In this document: positions 43,272 through 55,587 of the stretch, one piece after another
Layout of the letters: each line of letters begins with the position of its first letter
Numbering within the stretch: the stretch's first letter is position 1
Position numbers and translations under genes: made by a program
Notes under the pieces: model-generated
Databases searched by the model: none
Told to the model about the DNA's origin: nothing
Seen by the model: the letters and a program-made list of their open reading frames with translations, nothing else
Source: Rostrohypoxylon terebratum
Lineage: Eukaryota > Ascomycota > Sordariomycetes > Xylariales > Hypoxylaceae
Length of the DNA: 64,000 nucleotides
Reading direction: 5' to 3'
Assembly: GCA_022497145.1 (NCBI GenBank)
Contig: MU385929.1
Location: 62,001-126,000 of the forward strand

Positions 43272-46200
43272 ATGAGTTCCTGGATGAACGAGGCCGCTGC
43301 CGTCCAAAATCACAATGGCAACGGCTTCCCACATATGAACGACCCGAATAACATGGGAGCAGGAGGAGGAATGGGCGGAGGGCCCACCGGGATGATGGAC
43401 CCTTCCGCCTTTATGGCTAATGCTGCTCAGTTCAATTCGGTCGCTGCTGGCCAGTTTAACCCTCAGCAAATGGCAGCTGCGATGCAAAATGGCCCGATGC
43501 GCAATGCCTCACCTTCCTTCTCCAATCCCGCATATCAAACAAATCCCGTGATTCCTTCAAAACGACCCCGTCCAAGAGAAGATAGCATTGGCGCGTCTCC
43601 GCGACAAAACCCTAACATGTTACCGACTTCGCGCGCCGACACGCCTCAGCAATCGCAATTCCCTGGTTTCCAACCAAACGCCATGCAACAACAGAATCCC
43701 GCTCAGCCACAACATTATCCTCATCTACAACCTAACGGTTCGACGACCGCATCCCCTTCACCCATAATGGCTGGTAATCAGCTAAGACCAGGAAGCGTCC
43801 CACAACGCGTCAATACCGCGTCACCTCATCCCTTCTCACCAGCTTCTCAACAGTTCGGCCCCCAAGCGTCGCCCGTTCCATCAGATCATGGCAGTACTCC
43901 TCAACCTCCCATGTTCATGAACCAGCAAAACTACCCTCAGGGCTTCAATCCTGCATTCGCTGCTTCTCCCTCCCCAGCCAGACCGCCTTCCGCGCAGAAC
44001 CCTATGGCGCAATCTATGATGCCTCAGTCCATGGGTCAAATGCCACAACAGATGCCTCAGATGCATCCGGGCCAGATGCTTACTCCTCAACAGATTCACC
44101 AGATGCAACAGATACAAGCAGCCCACGCGGCGCAAGGGCGTGGTGCAACGATGGATCAGCAGCAGAAGATGATGTACCAGATGCGCTTACAACAACAGCT
44201 ACAGCAGGGCGGCATGCCGATGGGTCAGATGCAACCCCAGAACTTGCCTCAAGGTCGAGGTATGATGCCTAAGCAACCGATGCCGATGCAAAATGGCCAG
44301 ATGCCCCCGGGCTCTATGCATCCTCAACAGCCACCGCAAATGCAGCGACCAACCAATCCCGAGGCTTTTCTCAAGAACCTAACTGCGTTTATGAACATGA
44401 AGCAACTTCCCTTGGAGACAAATCCTATCATTGAAGGCCGACCATTACACCTCTTACAACTTTTCACAAATGTCTCTAAATTTGGCGGATATCGGTATGT
44501 AACGACCCATAATCAATGGATGCAGGTTGCCGCTACGGTAGGCTTCAATCCGCAGCAAATGCCGTCGGCCTCGAATCAAATAAGGGCTGTTTACGAACGC
44601 AATTTGTTGAAATTTGAAGAGGCCTGGGCGATGCAGCAGCGCAGCCAACAACATATGAAGCAAGCGAGCGGATCGGGAGCTATGCCTGGCGTACCAGGCC
44701 AAGGCGTGCCACAAAGGATGGGCCAAATGCCACCTGGTCAGCATGTACAACCTGGACAAATCCCTCCTCAGATGCCGCAGCCACACGCGCAGACACCCGT
44801 CAAGCAGATGATGCCGGGAATGCAACAAGCGAACGTCAACGGATTCTCTACTCCACATCAACCCCGAATGCCTCAACAACATCAACCCAACGCAGGCCAA
44901 GGGCATATCAGAGGTAGTATATCGCGGAATGTCGATACGAAGCCAGTGGCAGGCGAATTTGCGATACAATCTCCAGCATCGGCGACCAAAGGTGGGAACA
45001 TCACCGTGCAGCCTCCGAACCAACAGGTAGATGGTGTTCATGTGAATGGTGCCGCCAACTTACCCTTCCCTGGCCCCTTCTCATCAGACCCGGACGAATA
45101 CTCCCCATGTTCTCGAGAACTGTACCAATACGGAGGCTTTGACCTTGACTCCATGGCTAAGCTAGGCAACGATCTGGAGAAATGGAGGCCGAACATGCCG
45201 CAACCTCAAGAACTCGGCAATATAGACCTTCACGCTCTTACCAAAAGCATCCAGTGCGGCATACATGGAGAGGTGCGATTGGCTCTCGACACCCTCGGGT
45301 CTGTAACACGGGCGGCGGAGTATTTGCCGACCCTATCGATCGATCTAAGAGCTTGCGATGATTTGGTGGAATCTCTCATAGATTGCGCCGAAGAGCAGGT
45401 TGACCTGCTTGCGGAAAAGGCGGACCCAGTCTCGGATGAGATTGATCTAACATCCTATGAGGATGTAATGAGGAGTTGTCGCCTCGAAGCTATGAGTTTA
45501 CATAAACCACACGTTTTTGGAGACGCCGATTACGAGCTTGAACATGCCGCGGATCGGCTGCTAGCGATTACGACCATCCTGCGAAATTTTTCCTTCATGG
45601 ACGTCAACCAGGCAATCCTTGCTGACGATATTGTGATCAAGTTTCTTTGCGGTGTGATACGGTCTTTGGGTACACATGATAATCTACTACGGGCTCCAAG
45701 AAATACGCTCGATTTCATGAAAGATGTCATAGTTTTTCTATCTAATGTTGCTGGATCTATCGAGATACCCGGTCGGGAACAAGCGTTGTGTCTCCTTCAG
45801 TTTCTGCTTGCTTTCGCGCCATCACCGGCCCCTTCCTTGACAACTGAACGAGTTGTCTTTTCACCATACGAACCATCAGTTCACTTCTACCTACCGCATG
45901 CCGTCGACTCATTAGCGAAGCTGCTAGCCCGCGATGAGCCGAACCGGTCACATTATAAGATTATCTTCGCCGCTGACGCCGCCACCTCCTCTCCTCACGA
46001 ACTTCTTACACGAACATTCGGTCTTGCCGTCGCCCCCATTCCCGACCAGAACAAAGAAAGCCGTCCCGCAAACCTACCATCATTCGTCGAAGCTCGCAAA
46101 GCTTTGCTAATGCAAGGCTTGCTCGCCGCCGACATTATTGCCCAACTCGCCCCAGGATACGAATCTGGGGTGACGCGAGCCTGGCTTTCTTCAGGGGAGG

Positions 46201-46508
46201 GATTTGCACAGAACCTTTTCCGACTCATCCGCACACTCTGCACGCAGGCGGAACCAACGCCCCGCGGGGGTGCTAATGCGAGGGCCCAACAGCGCGAGGA
46301 CGTGGACATACTCTACATAATAACCTGCGGCGTGTCTACATTAAAGAGGCTCGGCGAGAAAGCGAGAGACCCCAACAATCCGGCTAGCATCCCGCCAAAT
46401 GCTCTTCCGACGAGAGAGAGCCTCTTCGGTGCTTTACAAAGTCTCAAGAGCCCCAAGTGGACGTTACTATTAAACCAACTGAGTATGTACGCGGGGCTAG
46501 AAAGTTGA
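43272..46508 (+). CDS. SWI1: SWI/SNF chromatin-remodelling subunit with ARID domain (SWI1)
   Basis: An intronless gene of 1078 residues. Residues 1-355 are a low-complexity Gln/Met/Pro/Asn region (many QMP, MPQ and GQMPP motifs) of the kind found in transcription co-regulators and in the yeast Swi1 prion domain. Residues about 360-460 are an ARID (AT-rich DNA-interacting) domain: NPEAFLKNLTAFMNMKQLPLETNPIIEGRPLHLLQLF, KFGGYRYVTTHNQWMQVA, SNQIRAVYERNLLKFEE. A second Gln-rich linker leads to a helical C-terminal half (from about residue 600), which in Swi1/ARID1 forms the armadillo-like core scaffold of the complex. The start codon follows a long leader without upstream conserved coding. Confidence 0.95.
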   Translation: MSSWMNEAAAVQNHNGNGFPHMNDPNNMGAGGGMGGGPTGMMDPSAFMANAAQFNSVAAGQFNPQQMAAAMQNGPMRNASPSFSNPAYQTNPVIPSKRPRPREDSIGASPRQNPNMLPTSRADTPQQSQFPGFQPNAMQQQNPAQPQHYPHLQPNGSTTASPSPIMAGNQLRPGSVPQRVNTASPHPFSPASQQFGPQASPVPSDHGSTPQPPMFMNQQNYPQGFNPAFAASPSPARPPSAQNPMAQSMMPQSMGQMPQQMPQMHPGQMLTPQQIHQMQQIQAAHAAQGRGATMDQQQKMMYQMRLQQQLQQGGMPMGQMQPQNLPQGRGMMPKQPMPMQNGQMPPGSMHPQQPPQMQRPTNPEAFLKNLTAFMNMKQLPLETNPIIEGRPLHLLQLFTNVSKFGGYRYVTTHNQWMQVAATVGFNPQQMPSASNQIRAVYERNLLKFEEAWAMQQRSQQHMKQASGSGAMPGVPGQGVPQRMGQMPPGQHVQPGQIPPQMPQPHAQTPVKQMMPGMQQANVNGFSTPHQPRMPQQHQPNAGQGHIRGSISRNVDTKPVAGEFAIQSPASATKGGNITVQPPNQQVDGVHVNGAANLPFPGPFSSDPDEYSPCSRELYQYGGFDLDSMAKLGNDLEKWRPNMPQPQELGNIDLHALTKSIQCGIHGEVRLALDTLGSVTRAAEYLPTLSIDLRACDDLVESLIDCAEEQVDLLAEKADPVSDEIDLTSYEDVMRSCRLEAMSLHKPHVFGDADYELEHAADRLLAITTILRNFSFMDVNQAILADDIVIKFLCGVIRSLGTHDNLLRAPRNTLDFMKDVIVFLSNVAGSIEIPGREQALCLLQFLLAFAPSPAPSLTTERVVFSPYEPSVHFYLPHAVDSLAKLLARDEPNRSHYKIIFAADAATSSPHELLTRTFGLAVAPIPDQNKESRPANLPSFVEARKALLMQGLLAADIIAQLAPGYESGVTRAWLSSGEGFAQNLFRLIRTLCTQAEPTPRGGANARAQQREDVDILYIITCGVSTLKRLGEKARDPNNPASIPPNALPTRESLFGALQSLKSPKWTLLLNQLSMYAGLES

Positions 46509-47486
46509 GGTATAGGATGTGCGCCTATGTAGACAAATAGCCCCTTTAATTGGACGAGCAGGAGAGTACCAGCTCAACCAGGATAGGTTCATTAAATACG
46601 AAGCGATTATCTAGGAAACGGGTCGTACGGATCTCAGTGGTAACCGGAGACTAGGCTCGAGAACTGAAGACCCTAATTGGAGCGCGGCGTTCAGGAATTA
46701 GATGGTCAGCATGGGATGTACAAGGTAGCCCAACATAAAGGAGGTGTATAAATGTGTAGATTATGTGTTATGGGCTCGACGTACAATGCAAAGCATGCTC
46801 CAAATGACGCATCTTATCTTTCAGCTGAGGATGGTCCCCATTATAAATTGTCTTGGATAGTGAACCGGGGTCTCGTCAAGAAGATATAAATCTTCAGCAT
46901 GATCTTCGCTGAGGGGCCCAGTGGTTTTTGACTATAAAACCAATTTGCGGACTAAGCTCCTATAAGACATACAATTCGAATTCAACCAGATATCCGTAGA
47001 TGATCACAGTCAGGCAGTCTGGAAATATGAATTTAAAGAGCAAAATTCTCAGCAGTGTAAGACTACCATCGAATTACCACCGTTAGTCACATCCATATAC
47101 ATGAGACGGCAGCATCTACGCATAGCATCCGTGGATATCCTCGCGATTCAAATAAACACATCAGCGTCACCGTCGACAGTCGTAAGGCTTAAGGTAGTTA
47201 GGTACGTTTTCATAGAGAAATTTTGACAGAACCAGTTCTGCTTCGACTTAAATTGTTCTACGCGACTTTCGTTATCTCTTGCGTTTCTTTGCTTTGCTTC
47301 GATTTGCTTCGATTTGCTTGGCCCCCCTGATCAAATTCGATTTCGGATCCTGCGATGGGTATCATCCTCCTCGCGTATCTTCTTGCTCTTGTGTCCACGT
47401 CTGTTCTCTTCCACTGCTCTCACCTCACCTCACCTCACTTCATTTCATTTCATCTCATCTCATCCTTTCCTTCATCTCCTCGGTGA
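46509..47486. other. Intergenic
   Basis: 3' flank of SWI1. Simple CTCAC/TTCAT/CTCAT tandem repeats at about 47415-47465 lie next to the 3' end of the following minus-strand gene. Confidence 0.5.
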
Positions 47487-48110
47487 CTATAACTGGCTCG
47501 TTGGCTCCACGGCCTTCATGTTGTGGGAGGTGTCGTCGGGTCGCGATCGGTACGCGTCCGGGTTTCCGCGGATCGAGCGCGCTAAAGACGTCAGGGAGTC
47601 TCGGCGGCTCGGGGCTGGTAGGTGATCGCGGCCGCCACCGTTCTCGGACTCGACATGCGGCGGGCGGTACGCGTTCTTAGGGCGTGGGGGGGCCGCCGAA
47701 GTTGGGGTGGTGGTGGTGGTAGTCTTGTTTGGCATGGGTCCGATGCCGTAGTCCTCAAGCTCTTGCTGACTCTTGGGCCATTCTTGAGCATCGCGGCGTT
47801 GGCGGCGGAAGTGGAAGAATGCTAGGGTTGCGACGGTGCCGACTACCAGGATGGCGCTATTAAGAAGATCAGCCAGTGTCGACTCCGATATTAGAATGTC
47901 CAGATTAAGCAGGTAGATTTACCCAAACACGCTGAGCACGATGGTGGTCGTGTTACTGGCCGCCTCGGGCTTCTCGCAGAGATCGATGTTTGGCTGGGGA
48001 TGGCATTTGGCGTCGCTCTCGTCGTCGCGCGCCTTCAGGAGGTGCGAGATCGCTCGAGCGATGTGCGACACCGACGATGACGCCGCTTGGTCAACTGGAA
48101 CGGGACTCAT
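47487..48110 (-). CDS. Small single-pass membrane protein, unknown function
   Basis: Two exons (48110-47923, 47856-47487, phase 2) give 185 residues. A polar N-terminus of about 52 residues with two Cys is followed by one transmembrane helix (TTTIVLSVFGAILVVGTVATLAFFHF, which spans the splice site), then RRQRRDAQEWPKS. By the positive-inside rule, the C-terminal part (Thr/Pro/Ser-rich, ending SIRGNPDAYRSRPDD) is cytoplasmic. No signal peptide precedes the helix, so it is a type III/anchor topology. The overall plan (short head, helix, basic collar, disordered tail) resembles uncharacterised fungal membrane proteins. I do not recognise a named family. Confidence 0.75.
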
Positions 48111-50764
48111 GCTGATTTTGATGGGGTAAACGGCGCTCTCGATAGCGTTGCGAAATCCAATTCCGTCGTTCTGACTTCACGATCGTCCTCTTCATTACCC
48201 GAATGATTGTCTAACAAGGTTTTTCTCGGATGTTTCCGAGCGCGCGGATTCGGACTCGAATTCGAACCAATGTGACCCCGGCGTGGTGTGATTGTGTGTT
48301 TGCTTTGCTCGTGATTATTTGTTGCTCGGAAGAAGAAGAAAAAAGGAATGTACCGTAGTTGGAATTCTCTTCGAAGGGCAAACGAGCAAACGGCTAAAGA
48401 AAGGAATGGATACCTAAGTCAGGTTAGGTGAGGTAAGGTTGAGATGAGATGAATGGTGTCGTGTCGCATGAAAGGAGTGGATAAGTGAATGAGTGAATGA
48501 ATGAATGAGTTGGAATGAATGTATGTACGGATAATAAGAGAGAGGATACTGAATAAGGTATGGAGTCTATTCCCTATTCTGTCCAGGGCTCTAAGCACCT
48601 AGGATGGATGTAACTAGAAGGAGGCGAGTCCATGATACACGATGTTTCAGTGGGAGATGGGCGCGCATCAACGACACCCCTGACGATCCAATCTGCCCAA
48701 TTGGAATCCCTACTACGTAGGGGACCTTGGACGTTTGCATCTTGATAGGCAATGAGCCGGGGTACGGCATGTGATGGTACAGTCTGAATTAGTCTGTTTA
48801 ACTGTCACATAATACTGTGTTCTTGATTCACAAAACGGCTGATGTACGACTTTGATCGACTATTGGTTGGCTAGAACTTTGTCTTTGTTGGAACACATCC
48901 GTCCATCTCATCTCAAGCAATAATACGAGTTGACTGTGGTGTAGTACATACGGGAAGAACCACGATACGTGTGAAAGACGGTGCAAGGAAAATGCAAAAT
49001 TGGTTTAGTTGAGACCAGTGCCAGGTGTTGTATCCATATGGCTAAGATCTTTTGCGGTGTGGGATGGGATTGTCTTAGCTTCTATAGAGCTCTATATATA
49101 GACTGGCTATACTAGCCCTAACCACTAACCACTAAGGCTCTGATCAAGCCCAGAGGTTTCTACTTACTTACCTCCAGCTACTTAAGTAAAAACGTCTTGG
49201 TTAACATCTATGAGTAGATCAAATTCCTGGTTTACAGAATCTACTATGTACCCTACTAGGGGTAATAGAAATGATCGAAATCGTCGATACATATTATGTC
49301 ATAGGCAACTCATTAAGATCTTAAACTTCTTTGTGAAATTTAGGCAAGGTGATAAATGAATAGACAAACTTCATAACTTATGATATGTCAGTCCAAATCA
49401 AGTATCCCGGGTTTGTGTAATACTCATAATTCAGATACTCTTTTGATACTTACCTATTCCCGTGTTGGTGGGATTTATGAGCGAACTTCGTCCAGATTAT
49501 CAAGTATTAATGAAGGGTATATATCTAATGCTCTCTAAACACATCGGTGGGCCTTAATAATCATGTAATCACCTTTCCAATTCCACGCAACCTTGAACAC
49601 GAATCTCATTTGGAGATATCACGGATATGGTTTTTAATCGGGACGACATACTTACCTAGTCTCGGAACCATCGGGTCGCACAGCTTTTATTGTATCGCAA
49701 GTTGACTGATATGTGACACTTACATAGGAGGTAATTGTTGACGATATTTTCGTATTGTATGTGTAAAGTACTAGGTTATAGAATATTACTAGGTACATGC
49801 CTAGTACCTAGTACCTAGTACCTACCAATATATCGTTACCCAAATGAAATCAGGACATGAATCTAGGTTTACATTACCTGAAATAAATCAAATGGATCAT
49901 AGAAATATACCTATATATATATATATATATTCGCGTTTTCAGAACTCCACATACGAACTCCGGCTTCAACTTGCAGATCTAGAAAGGGCGGAACATGGCA
50001 AGTTCAACACGCGGAATTATCAGAGCGTCTCACCGCAGCGGTATTAAACGGCTAGTACAGCAATGACTCGGCAAGATACCCACGATACCAACTCCATAAG
50101 ACCAACCGCACCGTACCCCGTGACGGGGCGCTTACATTAGTGAAAATCTGATAGGTGGCGGAGTTGGTGGGTTGGTGGGTTAGTGGGTTGGACTAGGTAG
50201 GTAGGTATTACTGCCCAGGTGATATTACTGATAGCAGAAGAGCCTCTATTAAAATCACTACCTAGTACCCGAAAAGTCTTCTGGGGAACCTATGGAGAAC
50301 CGTTTGGACAAGTTTGGAGAACCTTTGGAGAACCTTCCAAGGGTGCCGTCGTTAACCGGCACATCTCTTGGTCTTCCCGATTAGGAAACTATACGACGTC
50401 ATGAAGCGTCAAGTACCCGTAGTCTCGGTACACCGATGCGTAAAAATACCCTACCGCGAAAAGCCGAGCGTGTTAACTTCCGACCTGGGAACTTTATCAT
50501 TTGTAAAAGTCGAACAAGTCAAACTCTTATAAATGGATACATATGTCAAGGTAAGAACTTAATTTAGAAATTTTGCGAGACATGAAGGTAAACCATCACA
50601 CACACCCATAATGAGGTTGTAAACCCATGCTGCAGTTGGAGCAGACGTGATGTGATAGTATTGTTCTTGTCGCCCATTTACCCACCTCCCATTCTATGGA
50701 ATAAGAAGAAAAAAAAAAGAGAGAGAGAGAAAATATAATAGCAACGAATGCATTGATAAGCACA
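48111..50764. other. Intergenic, 2.6 kb
   Basis: No gene recognised. Contains a (GAAT)n microsatellite (about 48487-48520), TACCTAGTACCTAGTA arrays (49790-49825), an (AT)n run (49911-49930) and an (AG)n run (50718-50731) close to the P450 start. Confidence 0.5.
49796..49826. repeat. Tandem CTAGTAC/CTAGGTA-type array
   Basis: Four near-identical units of TGCCTAGTACC / TAGTACCTAG in direct succession. It is the densest example of the TAGGTA-TACCTA words that recur in the spacers of this window. Confidence 0.5.
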
Positions 50765-52529
50765 ATGATATCAGGGGTCGATATAGCATATCTCGCATCC
50801 GGTGCGGCAGCATTGGTGCTGATCTATGTGAGACAAATAGTCCCATATCCTTATCACGAAAACCACGAAAACCATGCACTAACCAACATCTGCCAGAGTT
50901 TCGGAATCGTAATATATCGTGTATTCTTCCACCCATTAGCAAAATATCCTGGCCCATTCCTAGCAAAGATCACCGACGCCTATCAGCTGTATCATGCTTG
51001 GAAAGGAGACCGACATCTAGAGTTTTGGCGACTGCACGAGAAATACGGCAAGGTCGTGCGATTCGGTCCTAACAGCGTCTCCTTCAACTCGAACACCGCT
51101 TTGAAGGACATATATGGCTTTAAATCCAACGTGCGGAAGGCCGAATTCTACGATGCCTTCGTCCACCCAACATCTAACACCCATAACACGAGAGACAAGG
51201 CTCTTCACGCTCGGAAGAGGAGAGTCCTGTCCCAGGGATTCTCGGATTCGGCAGTCAAGGAGATGGAGAAGTACATCCTAGCAAATGTACGGTCCTTCTG
51301 CGAGCAAATTGGGCTTGGCGCAAGCGATGAGCAGAAAGGATGGACTGTCGCTAAAAACATGGCTGAATGGTGTAACTACCTCGCTATGGATATCCTCGGA
51401 GACTTATGTTTCGGCAAGGCTTTCCATATGTTGGAAAGGCCTGACAACCGATATGCGCTTGAGCTCGTATCGCTTGCTACCACTAGACACCTAATCGTAA
51501 GTAGAGGGCTGTTGCTGTTCTCACTAAACATAAGGATGAAAACTAACCATACCAGTGCGGGACGATGTCTATCGTTGGCAAGCTTCACCTCGATAAGGTC
51601 CTGTTCCGCAGAATTGCTACAGGCCGAGAGAAATATATGGCTTACAGCAAAGCTCAACTAACGGAGCGCACCAAGCTTGGCGATGACACGGACCGACGCG
51701 ACTTTTTCTACCACCTACTAAAGGCAAGAGACCCCGAAACCGGAATTGGGTTCTCGATGCCGGAGCTATGGGGAGAATCAAACTTACTGTACGTATTTAA
51801 ATTCCCAACCAGCGCAAAAAATACGCGGCTGACATTATTATCAGCATCATTGCTGGTAGCGATACAACATCAACTGCAATGGCGGCCACTCTGTTCTACC
51901 TCGTCCGTAGCCAAGGTTCGCTGCAAAAGGCAAGCGACGAGGTTCGGACCAAGTTCAGTGACGTAGAAGAGATTTGCCAAGGTCCGGCGTTAAACTCGTG
52001 CTACTATCTCCGGGCCTGCATCGACGAAGCGATGCGAATGTCCCCCTCTGTAGGCGGAATTCTACCTCGCGAGGTTTTGAAGGGCGGCATCACGATTGAC
52101 GGCGAGTTCATTCCCGAAGGGGTCGTCGTTGGTACTCCCCACTACACCGTCCAGCACAATCCGGCGTACTATCCTCAGCCATTCTCGTACGTCCCGGAAC
52201 GCTGGATTGTGGGCTCGTATAAGAGCTTTGGCGGCCATGATGGAAACGTCGTAACCGAACAAGACTTGGCTTTGGCGCAAAGCGCTTTCTGCCCTTTTTC
52301 GATCGGCCCTCGAGGATGCATCGGCAAGGGTTTGGCATACATCGAAATGATGACGACGTTGGCACGAGTCCTGTATTTGTATGACTTGCGCAAATCGGCT
52401 GGCTTTGACCCCGCGGAGGGGAATCCCGATCTCGAATGGGGGCGAAAACGTGTGGACGAATTCCAACTCATCGATCAATTCACCAGTTTAAAGGATGGAC
52501 CCATGGTTGAGTTCAGGAAGCGTGTTTAG
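50765..52529 (+). CDS. Cytochrome P450 monooxygenase
   Basis: Four exons (50765-50827, 50897-51496, 51556-51788, 51845-52529) with phases 0, 0 and 2 give 526 residues. An N-terminal membrane anchor (IAYLASGAAALVLIY) precedes VIYRVFFHPLAKYPGPFLAKITDAY. The I-helix oxygen-binding motif is AGSDTT, the K-helix ExxR is EAMR, the PERF region is PERWI, and the heme loop is FSIGPRGCIG with the heme ligand Cys457. It is an ER-bound monooxygenase taking electrons from P450 reductase. The sequence style is that of the large fungal group with the FHPLAKYPGP start. I cannot assign a CYP family or substrate. No other oxidative or secondary-metabolism gene lies next to it. Intron 1 (69 nt) is in frame without stops, so a 549-residue reading also exists. 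Confidence 0.93.
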
Positions 52530-53493
52530 GTGGCCGACATTCCCAGAGAAGAAGATAGGACCGAGACGTATTTAGTTTAGAGGCCGTGATAGGTGGTAAT
52601 GCGTCCCGCCTTCAGGTAACCAGTGTCGTACGCAATTCCAAGTTATTAGCTGAAGAACTATTTAGCATTCCACCATTGACATGTATTGTAGGGGTTCCAC
52701 GAGACGATTTACGTAGCCTTGATTATATTCAGCATGTGAGACTCGAGGGATTGAATCCTTAGCATCTTTCTTTCATTCGCTCTCTTATAACAAACAGCGC
52801 TAGTTTGGTGCCTTTCTCGACAGGATTAGCTCGGTATTTGGAGTCTTGGATATTATATGACGATTAATTGCACCGGGGGGTTAGATGGATCGAATCGGTT
52901 CTAGCCCAGATCAAGATTCCCACTTCTGGTAACTGTGCTATCACTGGCCGAAGAAATATGGATGTGGGTATGATATGCCGGTTATGTGGGTGAAGACGAC
53001 GGGATTATTCGTATTTTCTCCATCGCCGCCGGGCTTAGCATTGACAAGACCTGTCCTAGCCCCCACCTTTAGTGATCATTTATGCCCTCCTCGCCCCCAG
53101 GCAAATGCTACGCAGGATAAGATCATAAGATAAGAGCCCCATCAGTCGCAAGCTGAGAGGTGGTGAAAATCCGGGCCGTTCGGACGGATGATTCCACGAA
53201 CTATCCAAGCTTGATTTGGCCCTGGTTCGTCGGCCTTGCGAAGATACAAGCATCCTAGCAGACCTACTATAGTCTATAGCTACTCAAGATGTTCCGGAAC
53301 ACCACCAACAATATCCTCGGATGATACCTAAGCCTTTTATTTTACGTAGGTAATGACACCTCATGGATTGCTTTCATGATGGATCCCCTCAGCAGATTGC
53401 ATATAACCCTCTATTCTCCACGGGATCTAGTACCTTGTAGCACTTGTCGTGACCATCTGTGTGTGAAGTTGGTACGCGACTCGAGTCGTCGTC
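52530..53493. other. Intergenic
   Basis: No gene. A GGGATTGAATCC sequence at about 52747 resembles a tRNA T arm, but no partner acceptor or D arm could be found. Confidence 0.5.
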
Positions 53494-54852
53494 ATGCGTT
53501 CTTCTATCGTGTCTTTGATCGCTGTAGGTGGCAGCCTATTTCAATCCGTCTCTTGGGCTTCTCCAGTGAAGGCAGAGAATGAGATCCGGGCTGCTAGCTG
53601 GCCATTCGGGCCGCTAGTCACGTCCGGCCGCGACATAAAAAACACACGAGGGGGAGACGTCGTGTATGCCGGCGCTAACTGGCCAGGACATGGCGAAGTG
53701 ATGATCCCGGAAGGGCTACAATTTCAATCCATTGAGACCATCGTCTCGAAACTTAAGAGCGCCGGTATGAACGCGATCCGTCTGACGTACGCTATCCAGA
53801 TGATAGACGAGATCTACACCAACAATGGTCAAGACACCACCGTGAAGGCATCATTCACCAAAGCACTTGGTTCGACGAACGGACCCAAAGTTTACGCCGA
53901 ATTCCTCGCGGCTAACCCTTCTTTCGATGACACGACCACACGTCTACAGGTGTTTGATGCCGTTGCAGCGGAATGCCTCAAGCAGGAAGTTTTCGTGCAC
54001 TTGGACAACCATATGTCCAAAGCGACTTGGTGCTGTTCGACGACCGACGGCAATGGTTGGTTCGGAGATACGTACTACGGTAGGTGCACGGATTCTTTGA
54101 AGCTTCAACTCACATTAGGTAGCTAAGCTAACAAAACACCAGATGTTGCCAACTGGACAAGGGGTCTCTCGTACATGGCAAACCACGGCAAGAACTGGCC
54201 GGCTCTGACTTCAATGTCTCTGCGCAACGAGCTGCGCTCGCCAGATGACAACTCGGCGCTCAAGAGTTCGTCGTATAACTGGCGTGACTGGTACGCGAAC
54301 ATAAAGAAGGGCACGAGCGCGATCAACTCGGCTAACCCGGACCTACTTATCTTCCTCTCGGGGCTAGATTTCGACACATACGTAACGCCAATTGTGCGGG
54401 GCACGGCCTTGACACCGTCGACCGGCACATTTACAACGGCCGACTTCGAAGGATACACCAACAAGCTCGTGCTAGAAATCCACAACTACCAAAATAGCGC
54501 ATCGAGCTGCAGCAGTCTTCAGAGCTCGTTGTATAGCAGCGGATACCAGGCACAAAACGCGAGCGACCCGGCGACGGTCAATGTGTTCCCAGTAATGTTG
54601 ACGGAGTTCGGCTTTGACATGACAGGAAGTGCGTACCAGGGGACATACGCTACTTGCATCGCGAGCTATCTCTCAGCGCAGAAGGCCGGTTGGTTTATCT
54701 GGGTCGTCGCGGGTAGCTACTACATCCGCTCTGGCACGCAGGATTTTGACGAGACATGGGGACTCTTGACGCATGATTGGTCGGATTGGAGGTCGTCGGC
54801 GTATATCTCGAGTGGGTTGGGTCCTCTTGCTAAGGCTACCGCGCAAGGATGA
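53494..54852 (+). CDS. Secreted glycoside hydrolase family 5 (cellulase-type) enzyme
   Basis: Two exons (53494-54079, 54143-54852, phase 1, 63-nt intron) give 431 residues. Residues 1-22 are a signal peptide (SSIVSLIAVGGSLFQSVSWA). The TIM barrel shows VVYAGANWPGHGEVMIPEGLQ, GMNAIRLTYAIQMIDE, FVHLDNHMSKATWCC, the acid/base Glu225 in MSLRNELR, LEIHNYQNS and the nucleophile Glu350 in MLTEFGFD. It ends with a typical FIWVVAGSYYIRSGTQDFDETWGLL. Both catalytic glutamates are present, so it should be active. The exact polysaccharide (beta-1,4-glucan, mannan, or other) cannot be read from the sequence. No carbohydrate-binding module is attached. Confidence 0.93.
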
Positions 54853-55587
54853 GGCGGATACTCTATCCATTATTACTATGTAATACAGCATAGGTGTTCA
54901 AACTAATACTTCAAGGTAGCATGTCCGAAGTCCAGATGTCGCTTTAAACGAAACGTGCACAGAGTGGTTGATGAAAAATTCTGAATGAACAATTCTGTGT
55001 TCGGCGTCGTGTGTAGAATGGAATTGTCTACTTGATGACATACATATTAGATAGGTACTAGGTAGGTACTAGGTAGGTATCTTGTAATTTGTGATGAAGA
55101 AGCAACACGTCGAGTTATCGCAGACACAACTCAAAAATATGTAGGTATATTAAGTCTTGCTGTGTGTAAGAATTAGATGTATTATTGAAGGAATCTTAGA
55201 AGACTGGAAGAACTCTTAAGGATTGGGGAAGCGCCAAGTATTTTTAACTTTGCATTCGGATTAGTCAGGAACTCAACGAATCGTGGCGATAAGCACTTTC
55301 CCGTTTGTAACTTTAGCCTTTAGGGTTGTTTACAAACTTTACAATACTCAATAAGTAGTGGTATTGACCAATAACAATGCTTAACATGCATTATGCAGTA
55401 CACTAGTGTAGTAAATCCAAGTGGCAGGAATATGGATGTCTCCCGGCAATTCTCCACTAAAAGCTGAAGCTTTCATCTGCAACCTGCAACCTGCAAGGCT
55501 GAAAATCCCAACCTTAGCTTTCTAAACTTCAAGGCTGTCATTGAACCTGTTCACTATTTCATCATCCCATCTCCCACTACCTACAAT
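54853..55587. other. Intergenic
   Basis: TAGGTACTAGGTAGGTACTAGG words at about 55050-55080. No gene seen. Confidence 0.5.

Noticed and set aside
45530..46309. Minus-strand frames opposite SWI1
   Set aside because: Antisense shadows without domains or splice structure.
52741..52780. T-arm-like GGGATTGAATCC
   Set aside because: No 5' half with matching acceptor and D arm within 150 bp on either strand.
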